This document shows positions 1-10,096 of a DNA stretch of 64,000 nucleotides, piece by piece. The DNA comes from Klebsiella pneumoniae. GTDB lineage: Bacteria > Pseudomonadota > Gammaproteobacteria > Pseudomonadales > UBA5518. Position numbers and translations under genes: made by a program. Position 1 is the first letter of the stretch, and every line of letters starts with the position of its first letter. The stretch is from NCBI GenBank assembly GCA_945862145.1, contig CAMAXE010000014.1, forward strand, positions 49,394 through 113,393, in the 5' to 3' direction. Under the pieces are notes generated by a model that was not told the DNA's origin, ran no database searches, and saw only the letters and a list, made by a program, of their open reading frames with translations.

Positions 1-1383
1 CACAGCAAAACCGAGCGCGGCGATCGCATCGGGGCTGGCGTGGTGACAGGCAGCGGCGACGTCGTCGAGGCGCGTGGCATCGACAGCGGCGATGAAGAGT
101 GGATGACGTTCGTGCTGGCCGATATTGGCTATCGCCTCGACCTGCCACTGCAGTACTCGCTTGGCCGCCGCGAGCTCTACCGCACGGCCGTGGACGGCCT
201 GCCGCAGCGCGAGTGCTACACGAGGTGCCGTCTGGGTGACGTCCTCGCCGAGGATGATGACGGCGTCGAAGCCCTCGATGTCACGCAGCGACGGAGCGCG
301 CGCGGGGCTCTCGCGCAGGATCGCGAGCGTCCGCGCGGCGAGCGCATTGCCCGCCACATCCATGCCGGTCGAGAAGTTGTCCGCGCCAACGAACTCGCGC
401 AAGGCAAAGTTTGCCTCGAGGCTGGCCCGCGGCGAGCCGATGCCGACGATGCGTCCGGCATCGCGCAGGGTGAAGGCGAGGCGATCGAGTTCGCCCTGCG
501 GCGAGGCGGCTTCGAATTCGGTGCCCGAACGCGCCAGCATCTGGCGGGGACGATCCTTCAGGTTCACATAACCGTAGCCGAAGCGGCCGCGGTCGCAGAG
601 GAAGTAGTGGTTCACCGCGCCATTGAAGCGGTTCTCGATACGGCGCAGCTCGCCGTAGCGCTCGCCGGGGCTTGTATTGCAGCCAACGGCGCACTGCTGG
701 CAGACGCTAGGTGCGAACTGCATGTCCCACTTGCGGTTGTAGCGCTCGGAGTGCGTGCGGTCGGTGAACACGCCGGTGGGGCAGACCTCGACCAGGTTGC
801 CGGAGAACTCGCTCTCCAACTGGCCGTCGGCGACGCGGCCGAAATACACATTGTCATGCGCGCCGAAGACCCCGAGATCGGTGCCGCCCGCGTAGTCCTT
901 GTAGTAGCGGACGCAGCGGTAGCAAGCGATGCAGCGGTTCATCTCGTGATTGACGAAAGTGCCGAGATTCTGATTCTGGTGCGTGCGCTTGGTGAAGCGG
1001 TAGCGCCGCGTCACCTGGCCTGCCATCACCGTCATGTCCTGCAGGTGGCAGTGGCCGCCTTCCTCGCAGACCGGGCAGTCGTGCGGGTGATTGATCATCA
1101 GCCACTCGATGACGCTCTTGCGGAAGGTTTTGGCTTCCTCGTCCTCGATGGAGATCCAGGAATTGTCGGTTGACGGGGTCATGCACGACATCACCAGTCG
1201 CCCGCGCTTGTCGTCGGCGTTGGCGTACTGCTTGACCGCGCACTGCCGGCAGGCGCCGACCGAGCCGAGTGCCGGATGCCAGCAGAAATAGGGAATGTCG
1301 AGACCGAGCGAGAGGCAGGCGTGGAGCAGGTTGTCAGCTCCGTCGACCTCGTACTGTTTTCCGTCTACGTGAATGATTGCCAT
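1..1383 (-). CDS. nuoG: NADH-quinone oxidoreductase subunit NuoG (3' part beyond the window)
   Basis: Large peripheral-arm subunit of respiratory complex I, carrying most Fe-S clusters between NuoEF and NuoB. About 461 residues are visible, with the C-terminus off the left edge. The N-terminal ferredoxin-like domain shows [15 protein letters not shown], then the His/Cys set [19 protein letters not shown] and CPTG, and the extra cluster set CQQCAVGC followed by [10 protein letters not shown], as in NuoG proteins with cluster N7. The ATG shares one base with the nuoF stop (TGATG), so translation is coupled. Last visible gene of the minus-strand nuo operon; nuoH-N are presumably to the left. Confidence 0.95.
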   Translation of the reverse strand, partial: MAIIHVDGKQYEVDGADNLLHACLSLGLDIPYFCWHPALGSVGACRQCAVKQYANADDKRGRLVMSCMTPSTDNSWISIEDEEAKTFRKSVIEWLMINHPHDCPVCEEGGHCHLQDMTVMAGQVTRRYRFTKRTHQNQNLGTFVNHEMNRCIACYRCVRYYKDYAGGTDLGVFGAHDNVYFGRVADGQLESEFSGNLVEVCPTGVFTDRTHSERYNRKWDMQFAPSVCQQCAVGCNTSPGERYGELRRIENRFNGAVNHYFLCDRGRFGYGYVNLKDRPRQMLARSGTEFEAASPQGELDRLAFTLRDAGRIVGIGSPRASLEANFALREFVGADNFSTGMDVAGNALAARTLAILRESPARAPSLRDIEGFDAVIILGEDVTQTAPRVALALRQAVHGRAVELAAAKRVLQWQVEAIANIGQHERHPLFIAAVDATRLDDVAAACHHASPDAIAALGFAV

Positions 1384-2708
1384 CAGGGCGTGCCTCCGGC
1401 TGCCGCACGCGCGAGTGCTGGTTGGGCGGCAATGCCGCGTTCGAAGTCTTCACGGAAAAAGCGCAGTGCGCTCTGCAAGGGCTCGACCGCCCCGGGGGCG
1501 AGCGCGCAGTGCGTCTTGCCCGGTCCGAGCAGGCCGCACAGGCTCTCGAGGGTCTCGATGTCGCCGGGTGCGCCCTCGCCACGCTCCAGCGCGGCGAGCA
1601 GCTTGCCCGTCCACGGCAGCCCGTCACGGCAGGGCGTACACCAGCCACAGGACTCGCGCGAGAAGAAATCAATCAGGTTCCGCGTGACGGCCACGATGTC
1701 CTGCTTGTCGTCGACCACGGTGATGAGGCCTGTGCCCATACGGCTGCGTGCCTTGGCGATGGTGTCGAAGTCCATGGCGAGATCGAGGTGCTCGGGCAAC
1801 AGGAAGTCGGTGGAGGCGCCTCCCGGCAGCCAGGCGCGCAGATTTAGTCCCGGCTGCATGCCGCCGGCGTGTTCTTCGAGGATCTCGCGGCCCGTGGTGC
1901 CCATGGGAAGCTCCCAGGTGCCGGTGCGGCGCACGCGACCCGAGGCGCCGAAGAGCTTGGTCCCGCCATCCTTGCTGCGGCCGGCCGACAGCCCCGTGAA
2001 CCAGTCGGCGCCGCGCAGGACGATGCCGGGTATGTTGCAGAAGGTCTCGACGTTATTGACGATAGTGGGTTTACCCCAAGCACCGGCGATTTGCGGGAAC
2101 GGAGGCTTCGAGCGCGGTGTGGCCCGCCGCCCCTCGAGGCTGTTGATGAGTGCAGTTTCTTCGCCGCAGATATAGCGACCGGCGCCCGTGTGCACCAAGA
2201 GCTCGAAGTTCCAGCCCGTGCCGAGGATGTTGTTGCCGAGGTAACCGCGCTCCTTTGCCTGGGCGAGCGCCTTGCGTAGACGCTCGGCTGCCAGCACGTA
2301 CTCGCCACGCAGGAAGATATAGCCGCGAGTCGCCTCGATTGCCCAGGCCGAGAGGATCATCGACTCGACCAGCGAGTGCGGGATCTCCTCCATCAGGAGG
2401 CGGTCCTTGAAGGTGCCCGGCTCCATTTCGTCGGCGTTGCAGATCAGGTACTTGGTGCCTACATCCGGCCCCATAGGGACCAGGCTCCACTTGACGCCGG
2501 TGGGGAAGCCGGCGCCGCCGCGACCGCGGAGGTTGGCGTCCTTCACCAGTTGGGTGAGGGCGGCAGGCTCCAGATCGCGCAGTGCCTTGCGCAGCGCCGA
2601 ATAGCCCTCGAGCGATTCGTAAGCGGCGATCTCGGTGATCGGGGTGCCGTGGTCCAGCCGCCACAGCAGCGGGTGTGTCTCGGGTTGCATCCGCGCCGCG
2701 CCGCTCAT
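1383..2708 (-). CDS. nuoF: NADH-quinone oxidoreductase subunit NuoF
   Basis: NADH-binding, FMN-containing 51-kDa subunit of complex I (441 aa, usual length), the electron entry point. The glycine-rich FMN/NADH loop [10 protein letters not shown] lies near residue 65, and the N3 4Fe-4S ligands are in [12 protein letters not shown] near residue 355 plus a later Cys in THCAL. The ATG at 2708 overlaps the nuoE stop by four bases (ATGA); the reading frame stays open further upstream but gives only non-family residues there. It is coupled at the other end to nuoG. Confidence 0.97.
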   Translation of the reverse strand: MSGAARMQPETHPLLWRLDHGTPITEIAAYESLEGYSALRKALRDLEPAALTQLVKDANLRGRGGAGFPTGVKWSLVPMGPDVGTKYLICNADEMEPGTFKDRLLMEEIPHSLVESMILSAWAIEATRGYIFLRGEYVLAAERLRKALAQAKERGYLGNNILGTGWNFELLVHTGAGRYICGEETALINSLEGRRATPRSKPPFPQIAGAWGKPTIVNNVETFCNIPGIVLRGADWFTGLSAGRSKDGGTKLFGASGRVRRTGTWELPMGTTGREILEEHAGGMQPGLNLRAWLPGGASTDFLLPEHLDLAMDFDTIAKARSRMGTGLITVVDDKQDIVAVTRNLIDFFSRESCGWCTPCRDGLPWTGKLLAALERGEGAPGDIETLESLCGLLGPGKTHCALAPGAVEPLQSALRFFREDFERGIAAQPALARAAAGGTP

Positions 2709-3214
2709 GTATAGCGCTCCAGCAGTGCCGTGACCTCGGCGGGCGCCACCGGGCCGTGGGTGTCGTCGTCGATCATCAGGGTAGGGCCCTTGTCGCAGTT
2801 GCCCAGACAGCACACGGGCAGCAGCGTGAAGCGGCCGTCTGCCGTGGTGCCGCCCCAGTCGAGGCCGGTTTGGCGGCTGATCTCGGCGCGCAGCTCCTCG
2901 TAACCGGTGAGGAAGCAGGAAATGCTGTCGCAGACCTTGATCACATGCCGGCCAACCGGGCGGCGGAAAATCATGTTGTAGAAGGTGGCCACACCCTCCA
3001 CCTCGGCGCCGCCGATGCCGATCACGCGGGCGATGGCCTCGATGGCACCATCGGCCACCCAGCCGCGGTGGTGTTGGACGATCTTCAGTGCCTCGATGGT
3101 CGCGGCGCGTGGATCTTCGTAGTGCTCTATCTCGTGGCGGATCGCGTGGATCTCCGCCTCGGAGAGCGCGAAATCGCCGGCGCTGCTGGCGATCAGGGCC
3201 CCGGAACCAGTCAT
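2705..3214 (-). CDS. nuoE: NADH-quinone oxidoreductase subunit NuoE
   Basis: 24-kDa thioredoxin-like subunit of complex I that binds 2Fe-2S cluster N1a next to NuoF. The four ligands are visible in CDSISC and CCLGNC. I chose the ATG at 3214 (169 aa) because a GAGG sits eight bases upstream and the length matches the family. An in-frame ATG at 3238 would overlap nuoCD by 14 bases, has no clear ribosome site, and would add eight residues. Part of the nuoA-B-CD-E-F-G operon. Confidence 0.95.
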   Translation of the reverse strand: MTGSGALIASSAGDFALSEAEIHAIRHEIEHYEDPRAATIEALKIVQHHRGWVADGAIEAIARVIGIGGAEVEGVATFYNMIFRRPVGRHVIKVCDSISCFLTGYEELRAEISRQTGLDWGGTTADGRFTLLPVCCLGNCDKGPTLMIDDDTHGPVAPAEVTALLERYT

Positions 3215-3224
3215 GTGCGTTGCC

Positions 3225-5006
3225 TCAGCGGTCGACATCGGCCATCACGAAATCAATGCTCGCAAGATAGGCGATCAGGTCGGCGACAAGGCCGCCGCGG
3301 ATGACCGTCGGAATCTGCTGCAGGTGCGGGAAACTCGGCGTGCGGATGCGCGTGCGGTAGCTCATCGTGGCGGCGTCCGAGGTGAGGTAATAGCTGTTGA
3401 TGCCCTTGGTGGCCTCGATCAGTTGGCAGGCCTCGCCGGCCGGCATGACCGGGCCCCAGGAAACACCCACGAAGTGATTGATGAGCGTCTCGATGTCGGC
3501 GAGGGTGCGCTCCTTCGGGGGCGGCGTGGTGAGCGGGTGGTCCGCCTTGTAGGGGCCAGCCGGCATGTTCTCGAGGCACTGGCGGATGATCTTCACGCTC
3601 TGACGCATTTCCTCGAGGCGCAGCACGCCGCGGTCGTAGGCGTCGCCGTTGACGGCCAGTGGCACCTCGAACTCGAAATTCTCCCAGCCGCCGTAGGGGC
3701 GTGCTTTGCGCAGATCGTAGTCGACGCCGGTGGCGCGCAGGCCCGGGCCCGTGACGCCCCACTCGATGGCCTCGGTGCTGTTGTACTTGGCGACCCCGAT
3801 GGTGCGCGAGCGCAGGATGCCGTTACGCATCGCTGCCTTGTCGTACTCGTCGAGTCGTTTTGGCATCCAGTTGACGAAATCGCGGACCAGCCTGTCCCAG
3901 CCCTCGGGCAGGTCGTGCGCCACGCCGCCGATACGGAACCAGGCTGGGTGCATCCGGCCGCCGGTGATGGCCTCGATCACGTCGTAGGCTTTCATGCGGT
4001 CGGTGAAGATGAAGAAAATGGGCGACATGCCCCCCACGTCCTGGATGTAGGTGCCCAGGAAGAGCAGGTGGCTGGTGATGCGGAAAAACTCCGACATCAT
4101 GATGCGGATGGTCTTCACCCGGTCGGGGACCTGGATGCCCGCGAGCTGCTCCACCGCCATCACGTAGGCAAGGTTGTTCATCACCCCGCCGAGGTAATCG
4201 ATGCGGTCGGTGTAGGGGATGAACGAGTGCCACGATTGCCGCTCGGCCATTTTCTCGGCGCCGCGGTGGTGGTAGCCGATGTCCGGCACGCAATCGAGGA
4301 TTTCCTCGCCATCGAGCTGCAGCACGATCCGGAAGGCGCCGTGCGCCGAGGGGTGGTTGGGCCCCAGATTCAGGAACATGTAATCGGTGTGGGCCGTGCC
4401 CCTGGCCATGCCCCATTCCTCGGGAACGAAGCGCAGCGATTCCTGCTCGAGGTCCTGTTTGGCGTCGTCGAGGCTGAAGGGATCGAATTCGGTGGCGCGC
4501 GCCGGGTAATCCTTGCGCAGCGGATGGCCCTCCCAGGTGCGGGGCATCAGGAGCCTCACCAGGTGGGGGTGACCCTTGAACTCGATACCGAAAAGATCCC
4601 AGACCTCGCGCTCATACCAGTTGGCGTTGGGCCAGATGCCGGTGACGGTAGAGAGTTGCAGGTCGTCGGCAGCGAGCGCGACCTTGATGCGTACGTCGTT
4701 GTTTCGCTCGATCGACAGGAGGTGATAAAAGACCGTGAAATCGGCTGCCGGCATGCCCGCTCGATGGCGGCGCAGCCGCTCGTCGACGCCGTGCAGATCG
4801 AGGAGCATCGAATAGGGTTTGGGTGCCTGCCGCAGGTACCTGAGCACGGCGGTAGCGTCCTGTCGCGACACCCAGACGGTGGGAACTGCCCCCAGCGTGT
4901 CCTGAAAATGGATTCGGGCCCCGCCGAAGCGCTGGTACAGCTCCGCGATGACAGGGTGCTGGCTGCCCGGTAGCCCGGTCGTTGATGCGCTTGACTTGTC
5001 GCCCAC
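3225..5006 (-). CDS. nuoCD: NADH-quinone oxidoreductase fused subunit NuoCD
   Basis: Fusion of the 30-kDa (NuoC) and 49-kDa (NuoD) subunits of complex I, 593 aa, the arrangement found in many gammaproteobacteria. The NuoC half carries [16 protein letters not shown] near residue 130; the NuoD half starts near residue 205 with [12 protein letters not shown] and contains the quinone-site segments GYHHRGAEK and [11 protein letters not shown]. It starts with GTG, 13 bases after the nuoB stop. Nothing is missing or unusual; function is by family assignment. Confidence 0.97.
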   Translation of the reverse strand: MGDKSSASTTGLPGSQHPVIAELYQRFGGARIHFQDTLGAVPTVWVSRQDATAVLRYLRQAPKPYSMLLDLHGVDERLRRHRAGMPAADFTVFYHLLSIERNNDVRIKVALAADDLQLSTVTGIWPNANWYEREVWDLFGIEFKGHPHLVRLLMPRTWEGHPLRKDYPARATEFDPFSLDDAKQDLEQESLRFVPEEWGMARGTAHTDYMFLNLGPNHPSAHGAFRIVLQLDGEEILDCVPDIGYHHRGAEKMAERQSWHSFIPYTDRIDYLGGVMNNLAYVMAVEQLAGIQVPDRVKTIRIMMSEFFRITSHLLFLGTYIQDVGGMSPIFFIFTDRMKAYDVIEAITGGRMHPAWFRIGGVAHDLPEGWDRLVRDFVNWMPKRLDEYDKAAMRNGILRSRTIGVAKYNSTEAIEWGVTGPGLRATGVDYDLRKARPYGGWENFEFEVPLAVNGDAYDRGVLRLEEMRQSVKIIRQCLENMPAGPYKADHPLTTPPPKERTLADIETLINHFVGVSWGPVMPAGEACQLIEATKGINSYYLTSDAATMSYRTRIRTPSFPHLQQIPTVIRGGLVADLIAYLASIDFVMADVDR

Positions 5007-5019
5007 GCTCAGCTGCCCC

Positions 5020-5697
5020 TCAGACCTGGTTGGGAGCGCGCAGTGTGGTCGCGCTCATCCTTTCCTCGCGACGCTGTTCGCGCTGCGAGGCAACTTCGAC
5101 CTTGTGGACGCCCTGATCACCCACCACCCACGACAGCGGACGGCGCTCGGTGGCGATGGAATCCTGCAGCAGCATCAAGCCTTGCAGGAAGGCCTCGGGC
5201 CGCGGCGGACAGCCAGGTATGTAGACGTCTACGGGCAGAAACTTGTCGACTCCCTGCACCACGGAGTAGATGTCGTACATGCCGCCAGAGTTGGCGCAGG
5301 CACCCATCGAGATCACCCAGCGCGGCTCAAGCATTTGTTCATACAAGCGCTGGATGACTGGCGCCATCTTTATAAAGCAGGTGCCGGCGATGACCATGAA
5401 GTCCGCCTGGCGGGGTGAGGCGCGGATGACCTCGGCGCCGAAGCGGGCCACGTCATGCGGCGCCGTGAACGCGGTGGCCATCTCGACGTAGCAGCAAGAA
5501 AGTCCGAAGTTGTAGGGCCAGAGCGAATTCTTGCGGCCCCAGTTGACGGTTTTGTGCAGCACATCTTCGACTTTACCCATAAAGACGCTGCGGTGGACCT
5601 GCTGCGACAAAGGGTCCGCGTGGTCCGCAGCTGCGATTTTTTTCGGCGCCGGGGCGTCCCGGTCCGAGACCACGATAGGGGTCAGCTTGTAGTCCAC
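5020..5697 (-). CDS. nuoB: NADH-quinone oxidoreductase subunit NuoB
   Basis: PSST-type subunit holding cluster N2, the last Fe-S cluster before quinone (225 aa). The core [14 protein letters not shown] with its tandem cysteines, [11 protein letters not shown] and [10 protein letters not shown] are all present, and the protein matches the Escherichia coli homologue along its whole length. The start is GTG at 5697, giving VDYKLTP as in the family. A GGAGGG lies just upstream and overlaps the nuoA stop region. An upstream in-frame extension is not supported by the family. Confidence 0.96.
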   Translation of the reverse strand: MDYKLTPIVVSDRDAPAPKKIAAADHADPLSQQVHRSVFMGKVEDVLHKTVNWGRKNSLWPYNFGLSCCYVEMATAFTAPHDVARFGAEVIRASPRQADFMVIAGTCFIKMAPVIQRLYEQMLEPRWVISMGACANSGGMYDIYSVVQGVDKFLPVDVYIPGCPPRPEAFLQGLMLLQDSIATERRPLSWVVGDQGVHKVEVASQREQRREERMSATTLRAPNQV

Positions 5698-5698
5698 C

Positions 5699-6121
5699 TC
5701 AGCCCTCCGAGAATTCGCTGGCGCGGGCACGTGCCTTGCGCATGGATGGCGCCCACTTGAGCGCGCCTACCCGCCAGAGATAAACCAGTCCGGCGAACAG
5801 GATAAGAATGAAGATGGTGGCCTCGATGAAGCCCGTCCAGCCGCTTTCGCGAACGGAAACGGCCCATGCATAGAGGTACAGCGCCTCAACGTCGAAAATA
5901 ACGAAGAACATGGCGACCAGATAGAACTTGGCGGGCAGCCGCATCTGCGCCGTGCCGGCGCCTACGACGCCGGACTCGAAGGCTTCATTCTTGGCGCGGC
6001 CCCTGGTGCGCCCGCCCACGAAGGCCGACACCAGAATCATGGCGCAGCACACGGCGAGGATAACCAGCACGAAAACGGCGGTTGCCCAGTACTGTGAAAG
6101 GGCCGCGATGCTCTCGCTCAT
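5699..6121 (-). CDS. nuoA: NADH-quinone oxidoreductase subunit NuoA
   Basis: Small membrane subunit of complex I (140 aa) with three predicted transmembrane helices, at about residues 10-32, 70-90 and 98-118. The family segments YESG-like FESGV and [14 protein letters not shown] are visible. It begins at ATG 6121 with a GGAG upstream, and is the first gene of the minus-strand nuo operon. An upstream in-frame extension to 6229 reads into the intergenic region and is not NuoA-like. Confidence 0.95.
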   Translation of the reverse strand: MSESIAALSQYWATAVFVLVILAVCCAMILVSAFVGGRTRGRAKNEAFESGVVGAGTAQMRLPAKFYLVAMFFVIFDVEALYLYAWAVSVRESGWTGFIEATIFILILFAGLVYLWRVGALKWAPSMRKARARASEFSEG

Positions 6122-6543
6122 TGCCACTCCCCTGCAGATTGCTGTTGTTGGGACCCGGCGGCGACAACCGAGGCTCCCACGGACCGGCGCGAAGTATAGT
6201 TCAAGGAGGGCGCCGTGCGCCCACACCATTTACACTGCCATTGCGGGGCTGCGCGCGTACCCCCTACGACGAAAACGACACTCCCTGCAAGCCCCTGCAG
6301 GTGAAATTCTTGAGACAGCGGCCAAGGCGCGAGATTTTTTCTTAAGGGCGTGAAACTGGCTTGCCACTCCCGAATTCAGAAGCTAGAGTACTGCCGCACC
6401 GAACGATACGGTGGCGGTCGTCAAAGAGATTGTCTGGCGAGCGAAAAAATAAGTTGCGCAAGGTTGCTTCGATGTTGTCCCGGATTTTCTTTTCTACAGG
6501 TTCACAGGCTTCGGTCCGTCCAGATCAGGAGGCGCTATCCGTC
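6122..6543. other. Divergent intergenic region between nuoA and the Ton operon
   Basis: 422 bases with no convincing gene. It must hold the promoters of nuo (minus) and of the Ton operon (plus). A TATACT-like box for the minus strand can be read at 6193-6198, but no good -35 pairs with it. The plus-strand candidate is listed separately. An in-frame extension upstream of the first Ton gene (ATG at 6472) is open but lacks a ribosome site. Confidence 0.6.
6361..6389 (+). promoter_or_regulatory. Candidate sigma-70 promoter of the Ton operon
   Basis: TTGCCA at 6361-6366 and TAGAGT at 6384-6389 are separated by exactly 17 bases, matching four of six positions at each box. Start of transcription would fall near 6396, leaving a leader of about 150 bases before the ATG at 6544. 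Fur control would be expected for an iron-related Ton system, but I see no clear 19-bp Fur palindrome here. Confidence 0.4.
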
Positions 6544-7332
6544 ATGAGTCTTTCCATCACCAGGATCACGAGGACATTGGCGTCCGTCGTGGTGGCAGGC
6601 GTGGTGGCAGTTGCCGCACAGCAGGCATCTGCCCAGTCGCTCGACAAGGCCATCGCCACGCAAGGCGAAGCCGACAAAGCGGCTGCGTCTTCGCAGAAGC
6701 GCATCAACGAGATCCGTGACCGCCTGCAGGATGCGGCAAGCCGCTACGCCTCGGCGACTGCGGATGCCGAGAGCCTCGAGAAGTACAACTCGCAGCTCGA
6801 CAAGCAGGTAAAGGCTCAGCGCGATGAGGTCTCCTCCATAGAGACCCAACTGCTCGAGATCGAAACCACCAGCCGTGAAGTCCAGCCGCTGATGAAGCGC
6901 ATGGTCGACACGCTGCAGAAATTTGTGTCTCTCGACACTCCCTTCCTTCTCGCGGAGCGCACCAGCCGGGTCCAGACCCTGCAGGACATCATGCCCCGCG
7001 CCGACGTCACCATCTCCGAGAAGTACCGCCGCATCATTGAGGCCTACCAGATCGAGCTTGAGTACGGCCGTACCCTCGAGTCCTACGATGGCCTGCTGGG
7101 CAGCGGCCCGGACGCCCGCACAGTATCTTTTGTGCGCCTGGGGCGCGTTGCGCTTCTCTACCAGACGCTTGACGGTGCGGAGACCGGCTACTGGGACGCT
7201 GAAAAGAAAGATTGGGTTCTAGACAACAGCTACGCTGCTGCGGTTGCCGAGGCCCGTCGTGTTGCTGAAAAAGATGGTCCGCCGAATCTGTTGACTGTCC
7301 CCGTTCCCGCTCCGAAGGAGGCCCGGTCGTGA
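6544..7332 (+). CDS. DUF3450 periplasmic coiled-coil protein (copy 1)
   Basis: Secreted protein of 262 aa in the DUF3450 family, which is regularly encoded next to TtpC/ExbB-type Ton genes; its biochemical role is not established. It has a signal peptide (about residues 1-31, ending AQQASAQS), then a long alpha-helical, probably coiled-coil stretch (residues 35-115). A globular end carries EKYRRIIEAYQIE and the family-like GYWDAEKKDW. The ATG at 6544 is preceded by GGAGG. The stop overlaps the next start (GTGA). A second copy, 236 aa, lies five kb downstream (11953-12663). Inferred role: periplasmic partner of the ExbB-like protein that follows. Confidence 0.85.
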   Translation: MSLSITRITRTLASVVVAGVVAVAAQQASAQSLDKAIATQGEADKAAASSQKRINEIRDRLQDAASRYASATADAESLEKYNSQLDKQVKAQRDEVSSIETQLLEIETTSREVQPLMKRMVDTLQKFVSLDTPFLLAERTSRVQTLQDIMPRADVTISEKYRRIIEAYQIELEYGRTLESYDGLLGSGPDARTVSFVRLGRVALLYQTLDGAETGYWDAEKKDWVLDNSYAAAVAEARRVAEKDGPPNLLTVPVPAPKEARS

Positions 7333-8720
7333 TTAAGTCCAAGCAGTTGATCCTTGTCGCGGCTGCGGCCGTGATGCTACAGGCCGGTGTAGCCTTGGCG
7401 CAGGACTCGCTCGAAGGCCTCCTCGCAGAGGTGCAGGCGGCGCGTGCAGCAGAGCAGCAAACCTTTCAGCAGCGTGCAGCGGAGCTCAACGCGGCGCCTG
7501 CGGAGCAGCAAGCCAAGATGCTCGCCGAGGCTCAAAGCCGCCGCGAAGCTCTCTCTGCGGCGTCGGACAAGCTCGCCGAACAGTTCTCCGCGAATGAGCT
7601 CGTGATCAACGAGGCCGACAAAAAGCTTCGCGACAAGGCCGCATCACTGGGTCTGCAGGAAGTGTTCGGTCTGGCGCGTCAGGTGGCTGGTGATTCCGCG
7701 AACATTCTCCAGCAGTCGATGATTTCCACGCAGTTTCAGGCAGCTGAGGGTGAGTCGATCCGAGACGACTACTTGCGCGAATTCGCAGCCTCACAGACAG
7801 CGCCCACGCATAGCGACCTCGAAAAAGTGTGGCTTGAACTTCACGGGGAAATGACACAGAGCGGTGCTGTTGCGAAGTACACCACAAGGGTCGTGCAGCC
7901 TGGCGGTGAGCCCAAGGAGACCGAAGTCATCCGTGTGGGCCCGTTTACGGCGATGTCAGAAGGTAAGTACCTGAATTATCTGCCTGAGCTCAAGGCATTC
8001 AGCGTGTACCCCCGGCAACCACCGGCGGAATTCATGACCATCGGCGCCCAGTTCTCGGCAGCAACCAGCGGTTACCCGACGGCAGTCGTCGACGGTTCGC
8101 GCGGAGTGCTGATGTCCCTCTACGTCGAGCGTCCGTCGTGGGCGTATCGGATTGAGCACGGTGAATCCGTCAACTATGTGATCCTGCTCGTCGGCGGTAT
8201 TGCCATGGTGTGCTTCCTGTACCAGCTCGTGTTCCTGATCGTGGTGCGCATGAAAGTGTCCGCACAGCTGAAGAGTCTTGGAAAGCCTGCAGCAGACAAT
8301 CCGCTGGGTCGGGTTCTCCTTGCCTTCAAAGGGGACGCAAGCAACATCGAACAGGACGCTGATGTCGCGGAACTGCGAATTGCCGAGGCCGTGTTCCGTG
8401 AAGTTCCCAGACTCGAGCGTTTCCAGGCGATGTTGCGCCTTGCCGTCGCCGCGGGACCATTGCTGGGTCTGATCGGTACGGTTCTTGGCATGATCTTGAC
8501 CTTCCAGAGCATCACCGAATCCGGGTCCAGCGATCCCAAACTGATGGCTGAAGGCATCGGTGCGGCAATGATCGCGACCGTCCTCGGTATCGGTATCGCT
8601 ATTCCGCTGTTGTTCGCGAACGCTCTCTTGACGTCCATCTCGAAGGGGATCGCTCAAGTGATCGAAGAGCAGTCCGCCGGCATGCTGGCCGAAAGCATCG
8701 AGACGACCCGTCGTGGCTGA
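7329..8720 (+). CDS. ttpC: TtpC-like MotA/TolQ/ExbB proton-channel protein with periplasmic N-terminal domain (copy 1)
   Basis: 463 aa. It starts with a signal peptide (about 1-24), continues with a coiled-coil periplasmic region (25-270), then a transmembrane helix near 280-302, and ends in an ExbB/TolQ-type channel domain (350-460) with GPLLGLIGTVLGMI and GIAIPLLFANALL. This layout is that of TtpC, known from Vibrio TonB2 systems as an extra component needed for energy transfer to outer-membrane receptors. GTG start overlaps the preceding stop, and the end overlaps exbB by eight bases, so the operon is tightly coupled. A paralogue follows at 12660. Confidence 0.85.
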   Translation: MIKSKQLILVAAAAVMLQAGVALAQDSLEGLLAEVQAARAAEQQTFQQRAAELNAAPAEQQAKMLAEAQSRREALSAASDKLAEQFSANELVINEADKKLRDKAASLGLQEVFGLARQVAGDSANILQQSMISTQFQAAEGESIRDDYLREFAASQTAPTHSDLEKVWLELHGEMTQSGAVAKYTTRVVQPGGEPKETEVIRVGPFTAMSEGKYLNYLPELKAFSVYPRQPPAEFMTIGAQFSAATSGYPTAVVDGSRGVLMSLYVERPSWAYRIEHGESVNYVILLVGGIAMVCFLYQLVFLIVVRMKVSAQLKSLGKPAADNPLGRVLLAFKGDASNIEQDADVAELRIAEAVFREVPRLERFQAMLRLAVAAGPLLGLIGTVLGMILTFQSITESGSSDPKLMAEGIGAAMIATVLGIGIAIPLLFANALLTSISKGIAQVIEEQSAGMLAESIETTRRG

Positions 8721-9231
8721 TATTCCGCTGTTTGGTGGGTTTATCCATCTCCTGTCGGATGGAGGGCCTTGGGTAGGCTGGATTTTCGCCAGCGGTGTCC
8801 TCATGTGGGGCCTGGCGATCGAGCGCTATTGGTACTTTTCGCGCGTGTTGCCACGGGAGGCGTCCAGCGCCCAAAAAGAATGGCTTGCCCGTACGGACAA
8901 GAGTTCTTGGTGTGCGCGGCAAATTCGGCAGGCCATGATCTCTCGTATCAATCAGAACATGACCGTTGGCTTCCCTGTTCTTCAGGTGTTGGTGCCCATG
9001 TCGCCGCTGCTCGGCCTCGTCGGAACCGTTTCGGGGATGCTCGGGGTATTCGACTCCATGGCGCTTCGTGGAAATGCAGACGCCCGATCGATGGCCAGTG
9101 GTGTATCCGAAGCCATGATCTGCACGATGACCGGACTGGCAGTCAGCATCACGGGTCTCTACCCTGTGCATGCGCTCCGGACGCGCGCGGCCCATGAAAC
9201 CGAACTCTTAGCAGACAGGTTGTCGCTCTAG
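8713..9231 (+). CDS. exbB: Biopolymer transporter ExbB (short, canonical)
   Basis: 172-aa inner-membrane protein of the MotA/TolQ/ExbB family. It uses the proton motive force together with ExbD to energise TonB. One N-terminal helix (about 18-38) and the paired channel helices near 90-160 are visible, with MSPLLGLVGTVSGMLGVF as the family signature. It starts at GTG inside the end of the TtpC-like gene and is two bases from exbD. It is shorter than Escherichia coli ExbB, as is usual for TonB2-type systems. Confidence 0.9.
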   Translation: MADIPLFGGFIHLLSDGGPWVGWIFASGVLMWGLAIERYWYFSRVLPREASSAQKEWLARTDKSSWCARQIRQAMISRINQNMTVGFPVLQVLVPMSPLLGLVGTVSGMLGVFDSMALRGNADARSMASGVSEAMICTMTGLAVSITGLYPVHALRTRAAHETELLADRLSL

Positions 9232-9233
9232 CC

Positions 9234-9644
9234 ATGCGTTTCAAACGTCGCGTACAGGACCACGGGGAGTCGTCCCACGGCATCGATCTAGCGCCGATGC
9301 TCGACTTCGTCATCAACCTACTGATCTTCTTCATCATCACCGCGGTGTTCGTCAAGGCGACAGCGGTAGTGGTGAACCGGCCAACCGGTTTCGATCAGGC
9401 GAACGATTCGGATTCCAAGAGCATCCAGATCCAGGTTCTCGACACGGGTGAAATATACATGGACAACCGCGCCGTCGATGTCCGTGCAGTTCGCGCAAAC
9501 GTCGAGCGCATGAGCGCGGTAAACCCGGATGCCGGCGTGCTGGTGCTTGCGGGTTCTGAGTCGCCTACGGGAACCCTGATATCCATCGTCGAGCAAGTTC
9601 ATCTCGGCGGCATCTACAACATCACGTTCACCACCACCGAGTGA
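9234..9644 (+). CDS. exbD: Biopolymer transporter ExbD (first of two)
   Basis: 136-aa ExbD/TolR family protein with one transmembrane helix at about residues 22-44 and a periplasmic domain. The essential membrane Asp is present in PMLDFVINLLIFF. Its periplasmic domain differs clearly from that of the ExbD encoded directly after it, so the two are diverged paralogues, not a recent copy. ExbB and ExbD form the proton-driven motor for TonB. The ATG follows the exbB stop by two bases. Confidence 0.92.
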   Translation: MRFKRRVQDHGESSHGIDLAPMLDFVINLLIFFIITAVFVKATAVVVNRPTGFDQANDSDSKSIQIQVLDTGEIYMDNRAVDVRAVRANVERMSAVNPDAGVLVLAGSESPTGTLISIVEQVHLGGIYNITFTTTE

Positions 9645-9657
9645 GCGGAGCGATCAG

Positions 9658-10068
9658 ATGGCCAAGCAACACTCCGCAGAGCAAGAAGACCACGGCATCG
9701 ACCTTGCGCCGATGCTCGATTTCACGATCAACCTGTTGATCTTCTTCATTATTACCACGTCCTTCATAAAGGAACCTGGCATAGAGGTGTTCAAGCCGAA
9801 CGCTTCGACGGCGGAGGAGCGTCCCAAGGGCAATCTTCTCATTGCCATCCGCGAGAACGGAGATATCTGGCTTGATCGCCAGTCTATTGATCTGCGTGAG
9901 GTGCGAAACGTCATCGAGCGCCTTCATACCGAGCGCCCGGACGACAGCGTCGTGATCATTGCCGATCGAGCCTCACGCGCCGGCATCGTCGCAAAAGTGA
10001 TGGACGAAGTGCGTGCAGGTGGCATCAAAGACGTCGCCATCGCAGCTGATACGGCTGCCGGCGGCTGA
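9658..10068 (+). CDS. exbD: Biopolymer transporter ExbD (second of two)
   Basis: 136-aa ExbD family protein with the same layout as its neighbour: cytoplasmic start, a helix containing PMLDFTINLLIFF with the motor Asp, and a periplasmic domain ending in GGIKDVAIAAD. The region around the helix is nearly identical to the first ExbD, while the periplasmic part has diverged. Two ExbD proteins in one operon suggest a mixed pentamer-dimer motor or two alternative motors; this is inference. Confidence 0.92.
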   Translation: MAKQHSAEQEDHGIDLAPMLDFTINLLIFFIITTSFIKEPGIEVFKPNASTAEERPKGNLLIAIRENGDIWLDRQSIDLREVRNVIERLHTERPDDSVVIIADRASRAGIVAKVMDEVRAGGIKDVAIAADTAAGG

Positions 10069-10096
10069 TCCCGGAACTGCAGCAGGAGCCATAGCC

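Noticed and set aside
3213..4973. 586-residue open frame on plus opposite nuoCD
   Set aside because: It mirrors a fully conserved NuoCD gene and has low-complexity His/Asp/Val composition typical of antisense frames in GC-rich DNA.
8700..8725. Frameshift joining the TtpC-like gene and exbB into one protein
   Set aside because: The eight-base overlap is normal coupling; each product has the full length and layout of its own family.
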